From Weeksellaceae bacterium (GTDB lineage Bacteria > Bacteroidota > Bacteroidia > Flavobacteriales > Weeksellaceae): DNA of 64,000 nt. The position numbers and the translations under genes were made by a program. Under the pieces are notes generated by a model. It worked only from the letters and a program-made list of their open reading frames with translations. It made no database searches and was not told the DNA's origin. Below, one piece after another: positions 8,719 to 15,494 of the stretch. The stretch's first letter is position 1. Each line of letters opens with the position of its first letter. The DNA lies in NCBI GenBank assembly GCA_022013695.1, contig JAKLPS010000011.1, forward strand, positions 1 through 64,000, read 5' to 3'.

Positions 8719-8747
8719 AATGATTAAATATTGAGAATGTGGGATTT
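8708..8747 (-). repeat. 40-nt direct repeat over the GLPGLI start
   Basis: Second copy of the repeat at 7809-7848, with 100 percent identity over 40 nt, followed by a further partly matching stretch ending in TTAAACCTT. It carries the translation start of the GLPGLI gene. Confidence 0.9.
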
Positions 8748-8752
8748 CAGTT

Positions 8753-8785
8753 AAACCTTCAAGGTTTTTGAAACCTTGAAGGTTT
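8753..8785. repeat. Tandem pair of AACCTT(C/G)AAGGTT palindromes
   Basis: AAACCTTCAAGGTTT (8753-8767) and AAACCTTGAAGGTTT (8771-8785) stand side by side, three bases apart. Each folds on itself, and the two can also pair with each other to give a longer hairpin. They sit directly upstream of the GLPGLI leader and next to the dispersed element beginning at 8789. Confidence 0.8.
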
Positions 8786-8788
8786 CTA

Positions 8789-8961
8789 ATAGCCCCGATT
8801 GAAGGTGTCTTTTTTATTATTTTTCCGGAATCGCCGCCTCTCGTTCCTCGATTTGCAGCAGCATCCTTTTTTGTTTTTTTTTCCTGCGGCTCCGCTCAGG
8901 ATGACAAACATGAAAAAAATAAAAAAGATACAGTGGACAGCGGGATCAAGCTCCTAAAAAT
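8789..8961 (+). repeat. Dispersed element, copy 1 (long form)
   Basis: The element starts ATAGCCCCGATT and ends AGCGGGATCAAGCTCCTAAAAAT, two bases before the GH97 stop codon at 8963. The interior is about 135 bp, including a GC-rich CCTGCGGCTCCGCTCAGGAT hairpin piece. Copies with the same ends but different interiors occur at 33208-33305 and 55440-55530. No gene is credible in it. Confidence 0.75.
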
Positions 8962-8962
8962 A

Positions 8963-11119
8963 TTATTTCACAGGTTTAACAGAAATTGCGTAACCACCAC
9001 TTCTTACCAAATGAACCGGAAGTTTGGTTTTGCTGTCCACTGTCTTTTTGTAGATATGATAGCTCTGTGGATTGTTCACATAATCTGCATCTTTACCATC
9101 TTCGTAAACTGTGGCTTCGTACTGTTTGCCTTTGTCAAGGAATGAAAAATCCACGGTGTAATCTCTGGCATTTTCGTCGGTAACGCCGCCTACGAACCAA
9201 TTGTCTGTTCCTTTTGCTTTACGGGCTGTGTGAATATAATCACCAGGCTCTGCTGAAAGGATCTTTGTATCGTCCCAATCTGCTGCAACATCTTTGATGA
9301 ACTGGAATGCGTCCATATGCTTGGCGTAATTCTCTGGCAAATCGGCAGCCATCTGCAGCGGCATATACATCACAACGTATAATGCTAATTGTTTGGCCAA
9401 CGTAGTTTTCACAAATCGCTTATCTCCAGGAAAATAATAATCCAATTTGGTCTGAAAAATACCCGGTGTATAATCCATAGGTCCGCCCATCCAACGCGTA
9501 AACGGTAAAATGGTCTGATGATCTGGATTGTTTCCACTAAAAGCCTCAAACTCCGTTCCTCTTGCGGCTTCTGCAGAAATCCAGTTGGGATAGGTTCTGC
9601 TTTCTCCTCCTGGGCGAACGGCTTCGTGCGAGTTGACCATCAATTTATATTCGTTGGCTTTCTCCACAATTCTGTAATAGTGGTTGATCATCCATTGGGA
9701 ATAATGATGCTCGCCACGAGGAATAATATCGCCCACATAACCGGTTTTCACAGATTTGTACCCATATTTATTCATCAATTGGAACGCTTTGTCTGCCCAT
9801 CTTTCGTAGTTGGTTGCAGAGCCTGAAGTTTCGTGGTGCATTATCAGTTCTACATTTTTGGAATGGGCATATTCGTTCAACATTTTAATATCAAAATCAG
9901 GATAAGGCGTGATAAAATCGAAAACGAATTCCTTGGAATGTCCAAACCAATCTTCCCATCCTGTGTTCCAACCTTCGATCAGCAGGCCTTGGAAACCATT
10001 GGCAGAAGCAAAATCGATGTATTCTTTCACTTTCGTATTGTTAGCAGCGTGTTTTCCGTTGGGTGTCAGCTTGGAAAAATCGGTTTCGCCGATGTGGACA
10101 TTTTCCGCTGTGGAATAGGCCCATTGGGATTTTCCGATGATCATTTCCCACCAAACGCCCATATATTTGGTTGGTTTGATGTAAGAGGTATCTTTGTATT
10201 TTGTAGGTTCGTTCAGGTTGAACATCATCTTGGAATCCAGCACCACTTCGGCTTTTGGTGAGACAATGATGGTTCTCCAAGGTGATGTTGACGGTGTTTG
10301 GATATAACCTTTTGCACCTTGTCTGTCGGCGGTCAAATGGGTTTTGAACTTGAAATTAACAGCGTCAACTTCCAAATGAGAAGCCGGATAATCCAGAACT
10401 GCAGCTTCGCCAACATTGATGTATAGCGGATTGCTGCCTTCTTTTTTCAGCATCAATGGCGACTGAACTGCATTTTTTATTAATGTCTGAGAAGCATTGG
10501 AATCGGAGGCGTTTGGCCATCTCGATGGGATTTCGGAAATTTTTGTAGTTTGATATTGATATTCCTGAGAATCATAATCTGCAACGATCCACCAGGCTTT
10601 CATATCAGTAGGGAAATCGATTTCTGAATCTTCTTCGCGGATGACGAAATAATTGAGATTTTTCTGCTGAGGAAATTCGTATCTGAAGCCCAACCCATCG
10701 TTGAACAGACGGAATTTGATGATGATATTTCGGTCGGTTGAAGTTTGATTAAGTGTGAGCGCAAGCTCATTATAATCATTGATATAATTCTTTTTCTCGC
10801 CTAGAACTGGATGCCAGGTCTCGTTTTTGGAATCTCTTTTTTCAGAGGTTTTTGTAAATCCGTTGTTCAGATCGAAGACTGCGTCTTCTGGTTTTGCAAT
10901 TTCCGAGGCGAACTTGATAGACGAATCTTTGAAAAGCCTAAGTCCCAATTTGGAATCTTCTACTACGACTCCGCCGTTGTACTTTAAATTGTAAAGAGGA
11001 ACGCCGTTTTTCAGCTGGAAATTCATTTCGAATTTTCCGTCTGGCGATTTCAAACTTTGGGCGTTGATTCCTGCAAACATCATAGAGAACAGAGCTGCTC
11101 CGATGGTGAATTTTTTCAT
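8963..11119 (-). CDS. susB: GH97 alpha-glucosidase (SusB-like)
   Basis: A 718-residue exported enzyme with signal peptide MKKFTIGAALFSMMFAGINA. The layout is that of inverting GH97 enzymes: an N-terminal beta-supersandwich (about 25-285), a catalytic barrel (about 300-620) and a C-terminal beta domain. The glutamates known from Bacteroides SusB have counterparts in MHHETSG (Glu430), NSHEAVRPGG (Glu499) and RGTEFEAF (Glu523), each nine residues earlier than in SusB, as expected for a close homologue of the inverting branch. It releases glucose from alpha-1,4 and related oligosaccharides in the periplasm. It lies after the SusCDEF terminator and probably has its own promoter in 11120-11230, which I could not pin down. 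Confidence 0.95.
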   Translation of the reverse strand: MKKFTIGAALFSMMFAGINAQSLKSPDGKFEMNFQLKNGVPLYNLKYNGGVVVEDSKLGLRLFKDSSIKFASEIAKPEDAVFDLNNGFTKTSEKRDSKNETWHPVLGEKKNYINDYNELALTLNQTSTDRNIIIKFRLFNDGLGFRYEFPQQKNLNYFVIREEDSEIDFPTDMKAWWIVADYDSQEYQYQTTKISEIPSRWPNASDSNASQTLIKNAVQSPLMLKKEGSNPLYINVGEAAVLDYPASHLEVDAVNFKFKTHLTADRQGAKGYIQTPSTSPWRTIIVSPKAEVVLDSKMMFNLNEPTKYKDTSYIKPTKYMGVWWEMIIGKSQWAYSTAENVHIGETDFSKLTPNGKHAANNTKVKEYIDFASANGFQGLLIEGWNTGWEDWFGHSKEFVFDFITPYPDFDIKMLNEYAHSKNVELIMHHETSGSATNYERWADKAFQLMNKYGYKSVKTGYVGDIIPRGEHHYSQWMINHYYRIVEKANEYKLMVNSHEAVRPGGESRTYPNWISAEAARGTEFEAFSGNNPDHQTILPFTRWMGGPMDYTPGIFQTKLDYYFPGDKRFVKTTLAKQLALYVVMYMPLQMAADLPENYAKHMDAFQFIKDVAADWDDTKILSAEPGDYIHTARKAKGTDNWFVGGVTDENARDYTVDFSFLDKGKQYEATVYEDGKDADYVNNPQSYHIYKKTVDSKTKLPVHLVRSGGYAISVKPVK

Positions 11120-11231
11120 TCTATATTATTTTTTTAAGGTCAAATACAATCGCAGTCAAATTTGCATTAATTTACAGATTTGCCAATCCCGATCATATTT
11201 TGTCGAAGGTTGATATATGTTTTTACAATAT

Positions 11232-11263
11232 AAAAAAAGTGTTGCACTTCGGCAACACTTTTT
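11232..11263 (-). terminator. Terminator after the SusCDEF genes
   Basis: AAAAGTGTTGC (11235-11245) pairs with GCAACACTTTT (11252-11262), flanked by an A-run on the left that reads as T's on the minus strand. It separates the four binding and transport genes from the GH97 gene, so the locus has at least two transcription units or a partial read-through point. Confidence 0.85.
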
Positions 11264-11283
11264 GATGATTACTCCATTAAAAA

Positions 11284-12723
11284 TTAATTCAATTGTACGA
11301 GTTTGTAAGTTCCTTTTTTGAGATCCACGGTAATGGTGTAGTAATTACCGCCACCGTCAAATTTGATATTGTTGTTATCGCCATTTGGTCCTAAGAAACC
11401 TGTATTACCAGCGGTATGAATATTTCCCCATTCTTTTCCAGACCAGTCCTGCTGTCCTAAGAATTTGAATTCGGCACCATCTGGCATTTCAAGAGGATCA
11501 CTTTCGAAGACGCCATTTCCTTTTGGTTGGAAAGGCAGTGCTGAACCGGCATTCCATCCTTGAATAGAGCCCGCAAGATATAGGTTTGGAATATCCCAAG
11601 AAGACGTTGTTGGCGTTACTGTAAGAGATTTAATGCCGAAATCTGCATTTATCACCACTTTGTAGATACCAGCTGCCCCTGTGAATTTCAAATTTTCTGG
11701 ATCGCCGTACTCGACGTTGGAAGATACGGTTTTGAAATATCGGTTGGCAGCATTGGTTCTGGGATCATCGATGCTGTAATTCAAAGGATTCCAATCTTGC
11801 TGTCCCAAGAATCTGAAGCTATCCGGTTGCAGATAAGTATAAATTTCGGAAAGATTATCATTTTTATACAACTTGATGGCATTCCCTGCATTCCACGCCA
11901 CTGCGCTTGCACCGCCCACTAAGTAGAAATTAGGATAATCTACCTGATAAGGCGTGACTTTGAACGTGACAATTGCCGATTTTAGGACAATGGATCCGCC
12001 GGTGGAAGTGGTAGAAGCTGTTACTCGCACATCCATATCGTTTTCCTGATTGATGGTTGCACCAGTGTTTACTACAGCCGTGTTCAAATCTTTATTGGTA
12101 ATGGCTAATGATTTTACATTCGTCACTTCTCCCACGGAAACGAAAGAGGTTGTGCCGGTTTTTGCAATTTCTACCAAATATTTGACATCTACGCCATAGC
12201 TCGAATAATCATTCCAAGTCATAGTTGTTGCAATCGCCGATTGGTCTGCAGAATTAAGGACTAAGGAAGAGCCAGCAGTTGGCGCTGTTACAATAGGACC
12301 TGCAATGGGATAAGGCGTTACTGAAAAAGAGATGGCATTAGACATTTCTGTACCCGCTTCTATTCTCACATACACTGTTGAAGGCGCATACGGAGAGAGA
12401 CCAGCCTGCAGAAACTTACTGTTAATGTCGCCAATGGTGGTGCTAAACGTATTGGTAGTAGCCGTTCCTAAAGTACTTTTGGTTGAAAAATCTTCTTTGG
12501 TAGAATAGACAACAGTATAGTTGGCCGATCCTGCTTTGTCCCAAGTCAGCACAAAAGGATTATTTTTCATTGTTTCGTATAATACATTGCTACCCAGCGT
12601 TGTGTTATATAATTTGAAACTGGCCTGAGGAGTCGTCCAGTCTCTGTCTGCGTCATCGGTACAGGTTACAAATAATAATGCAAGCAGTAACGATGCGGCT
12701 ATTGATTTTATAATATTTTTCAT
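11284..12723 (-). CDS. SusE/SusF-like starch-binding lipoprotein
   Basis: A 479-residue surface lipoprotein: the signal peptide ends in a lipobox (LLFVTCTDDADRDW, Cys21). One or two Ig/FN3-like domains with Thr/Ser-rich strands (about 25-255) are followed by two SusE/F-type carbohydrate-binding modules. The first contains NFYLVGGASAVAWNAG and FRFLGQQDWNPLNYSID; the second contains LYLAGSIQGWNAG and FKFLGQQDWSGKEWGNI. The Trp residues are candidate stacking positions for glucan. It is the fourth gene of the SusCDEF set and is very similar in its last 220 residues to the preceding SusE-like protein, pointing to tandem duplication. Confidence 0.88.
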   Translation of the reverse strand: MKNIIKSIAASLLLALLFVTCTDDADRDWTTPQASFKLYNTTLGSNVLYETMKNNPFVLTWDKAGSANYTVVYSTKEDFSTKSTLGTATTNTFSTTIGDINSKFLQAGLSPYAPSTVYVRIEAGTEMSNAISFSVTPYPIAGPIVTAPTAGSSLVLNSADQSAIATTMTWNDYSSYGVDVKYLVEIAKTGTTSFVSVGEVTNVKSLAITNKDLNTAVVNTGATINQENDMDVRVTASTTSTGGSIVLKSAIVTFKVTPYQVDYPNFYLVGGASAVAWNAGNAIKLYKNDNLSEIYTYLQPDSFRFLGQQDWNPLNYSIDDPRTNAANRYFKTVSSNVEYGDPENLKFTGAAGIYKVVINADFGIKSLTVTPTTSSWDIPNLYLAGSIQGWNAGSALPFQPKGNGVFESDPLEMPDGAEFKFLGQQDWSGKEWGNIHTAGNTGFLGPNGDNNNIKFDGGGNYYTITVDLKKGTYKLVQLN

Positions 12724-12744
12724 GATTTTATAATTATTGCAATA

Positions 12745-13869
12745 TTATTGTTTAACAATTTTATAAGTACCTGCTTTGATGTTGACTGTAATTTTATACG
12801 CACTGCCATCTCCGACAAATTTGATGTTATCATTATCGCCTTTGGGTCCTAAAAATCCTGAATTGCCGGCTGCAGAAAGATTGCCCCATTCCAGATTTCC
12901 AAAAGATTTCTGGCCAAGGAATTTGAATTCTGCATCCGCTGGCAGCGTGGTCGTATATTCAAAAATGCCCGTTCCGGCGCTGGTCATCTCGACTGCGTTT
13001 TCAGCTGACCATCCATTTCCCGCAACATTACCTACCAAATACACTTGAGGAATATCAAATGCGGGGATTGGAGAAATTGTCGCTTTTAAAGATTGTACAG
13101 CCTTATCCGCGTCTATAACGATTTTATAAATACCAGTTTCACCCGTAAATTTCATATTTTCGTGATCTCCAAAAACAATGTTGGAAGAGGTCGATTTGAA
13201 ATATCTGTTGGCAGCATCTGTTCCGCTGTCATCTATGCTATAATTAATAGGATTCCAATCCTTCTGACCTAAAAATCTGAAATTCTGATCTTTTTCCAAA
13301 TAGGTATAGATGATTGACAAATTATCTTGCTTGTAGAGAATTTGAGCAGAAGTTGCGGTCCAACCGACATAAGATGCGGCCCCAACCAGATAGAAATCTG
13401 GGTAAACCAGTTTGTACGGTGTGATCATCAATGAAGTGACGTTTGACTTTATTGGAATCGAATTGCTTCCTAAATAAGAGGTAACCCGTAGATACATTTT
13501 ACCAGAAGCGTTGGCTACTAATCCTATGGATTGTGCCGCAGCGTTCATTTGGCTTGCGGTGTAAGTGACCGTTCTGTTGGAGTCTGTGACGCTGCTTACA
13601 AGTTTGGGCGATGTAAAAGCGGCATCTGCAGAAACCTCAACATTGTAACTGACGGATACAGGAACAGAATATCCTGCTGCAGACCAGGAAACGGTAAGTG
13701 CTGGATTGGCGGGGAAATTCTGATCCAGAAATAGGTTGGTAGTCGATAAGTCTACGACCATTGCGGCAGATGTATTCTCTACCGTGACTAATTCTCTGTC
13801 GTCACAAGCGGTCATCATAATGATAGCCAAAAAAGCTAGCAGTATTTTATTTAAAATATTTGTTTTCAT
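12745..13869 (-). CDS. susE: SusE-like outer membrane starch-binding lipoprotein
   Basis: A 374-residue lipoprotein with lipobox AIIMMTACDDREL (Cys22). A single N-terminal DUF5019/SusE-type Ig domain (about 30-150) precedes two binding modules: DFYLVGAASYVGWTAT with FRFLGQKDWNPINYSID, and VYLVGNVAGNGWSAE with FKFLGQKSFGNLEWGNL. The protein ends GTYKIVKQ. It should help hold starch at the cell surface for SusCD. It lies 18 bp after SusD and 21 bp before its paralogue, in one operon. Confidence 0.9.
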   Translation of the reverse strand: MKTNILNKILLAFLAIIMMTACDDRELVTVENTSAAMVVDLSTTNLFLDQNFPANPALTVSWSAAGYSVPVSVSYNVEVSADAAFTSPKLVSSVTDSNRTVTYTASQMNAAAQSIGLVANASGKMYLRVTSYLGSNSIPIKSNVTSLMITPYKLVYPDFYLVGAASYVGWTATSAQILYKQDNLSIIYTYLEKDQNFRFLGQKDWNPINYSIDDSGTDAANRYFKSTSSNIVFGDHENMKFTGETGIYKIVIDADKAVQSLKATISPIPAFDIPQVYLVGNVAGNGWSAENAVEMTSAGTGIFEYTTTLPADAEFKFLGQKSFGNLEWGNLSAAGNSGFLGPKGDNDNIKFVGDGSAYKITVNIKAGTYKIVKQ

Positions 13870-13887
13870 CTCAAAATAGGTGGTTTC

Positions 13888-15477
13888 TTAATAGCCCGGA
13901 TTCTGGACTAAGTTTGGGTTTGCAATAAGATCCTTGGCAGGAATGGGGTAAAGGTTTCTGTAATCGCCAACTGCGGCGCCATCTTTGATATTCCCTTTCC
14001 AAGGCCATAGATAAGCAGCTGTTGTAAATTTTCCATACCGAATTAAGTCGGTTCTTCGGGTCATCTCCCAACCCAATTCTCTTCCTCGTTCGTTTAAAAT
14101 AAAATCAAGATTGATAGAAGACAAGGTGGTGGCATAGCCAGCTCTGGTTCTGATGTTGTTCATATATCCTACAGCAGTTGTCAGGTTTCCGCCGCTGCCG
14201 CCTCGTAAGGTGGCTTCTGCGTACATCAGGTAAATATCCGCTAATCTGATAAGTGGGATGTCTGTATCCACAAAATTTCCAGTAGCATCTACTCCCGGAG
14301 TACCGCCGCTTGTCAAATTTTTATATTTTACAAAGGCATAGCCATCTGTAAAGGTGCCCAAATCGTTGATTTCCAGGTTTTGCCCATCTTTATAAAAATT
14401 ACCTCTCTGATCGTTGCTGTCCGAAAATAATCCCACATAGGCTTTGGTAGTTCTGAGTCCACCCCATCCGCCTGCGATTCCAAAATTACTGGCCGGCATA
14501 CTGCCACCCACTGCCGCGTGAACCATATAAGTGGTTCCACCAGAAGTCTGGATATGCAAACCATCAAAAGCAATTGGAAATATCACTTCCGGGTTATTTT
14601 TATCATTATCCGCAAGGAAAAGATCTGCGTATTTTGGTTTCAAAGAATATCCCGATTGTATGACTTTATTACAATAGGTAATTACCTCTGTATTGTGATT
14701 GCTTCCGTTATAAATACTTGAATTCAAATATAACTTAGCAAGCAGAGCCCAAGCTGCAGCTTTGTCTGCACGAGCGTATTCGTTAGTTTTTGGAGCTTTC
14801 AAATCATTGGAGACCGCAAGCAGTTCTGATTCTACAAAATTGAATAAGTCGGCGCGGGTGATTCTTTTTGGAGGATTAACTGAACCTGGTAGATAAGATT
14901 CATCTACAAAAGGCACATTTCCAAACAAATCCAAAGCATAATAATAAGACAATGCTCTTAAAAATCTGGCTTCGGCTCTCATATATTTGGCTTCAGTAAG
15001 ATTGGCGCCTGTAATGTTGTTGGCAGCCAGTTTATCATCGGTCATATTTCTAAGAAACTCGTTGGACGTGGCAATCTGTGTGAAAATTCTGTAGTACATC
15101 CCTGCAATGAATTCGTTGGATGAATCCCAAGTCATCTTGTGCATCGTATGAAGGTTACCATCATTCCAAGCGATGACGGCTTCGTCTGTTGGCAATTCCT
15201 GCATTGTAAATAGCATTCTGGTGTATTGCGAAAAATTACCATCTATGCCATTGATATCTGTGTTGCCGCCATTGCTGCCTTGGCCTCCGTTGGCAAAACC
15301 TCCGTAGACCTTTGCCAGTGCGCTGGGATAATTGGCAAAATCAGCGAACACACTTGCGGAGGTAACATCTGTTATCGGCTCCTGCTCCAGATCGTTGACA
15401 CACGAAGTCGAGCTAAAAAGCAGACCGAAGGCAACGGCTGCTGTTATTATTTTAAATTTTTTAATATTATGTTTCAT
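13888..15477 (-). CDS. susD: SusD/RagB family nutrient-binding lipoprotein
   Basis: A 529-residue surface lipoprotein with lipobox LLFSSTSCVNDLEQEP (Cys26). SusD family hallmarks are present: helical TPR-like repeats (AEARFLRALSYYYALDLFGNVPFV, cited by position about 165-190), LLAKLYLNS, IPLIRLADIYLMYAE and the terminal NPGY. SusD caps the SusC barrel and captures oligosaccharides. The gene follows SusC by 17 bp. The specificity for alpha-glucan comes from the neighbouring GH13 and GH97 enzymes and SusE proteins rather than from SusD itself. Confidence 0.95.
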   Translation of the reverse strand: MKHNIKKFKIITAAVAFGLLFSSTSCVNDLEQEPITDVTSASVFADFANYPSALAKVYGGFANGGQGSNGGNTDINGIDGNFSQYTRMLFTMQELPTDEAVIAWNDGNLHTMHKMTWDSSNEFIAGMYYRIFTQIATSNEFLRNMTDDKLAANNITGANLTEAKYMRAEARFLRALSYYYALDLFGNVPFVDESYLPGSVNPPKRITRADLFNFVESELLAVSNDLKAPKTNEYARADKAAAWALLAKLYLNSSIYNGSNHNTEVITYCNKVIQSGYSLKPKYADLFLADNDKNNPEVIFPIAFDGLHIQTSGGTTYMVHAAVGGSMPASNFGIAGGWGGLRTTKAYVGLFSDSNDQRGNFYKDGQNLEINDLGTFTDGYAFVKYKNLTSGGTPGVDATGNFVDTDIPLIRLADIYLMYAEATLRGGSGGNLTTAVGYMNNIRTRAGYATTLSSINLDFILNERGRELGWEMTRRTDLIRYGKFTTAAYLWPWKGNIKDGAAVGDYRNLYPIPAKDLIANPNLVQNPGY

Positions 15478-15494
15478 TTCTTTATTTTTACTAA

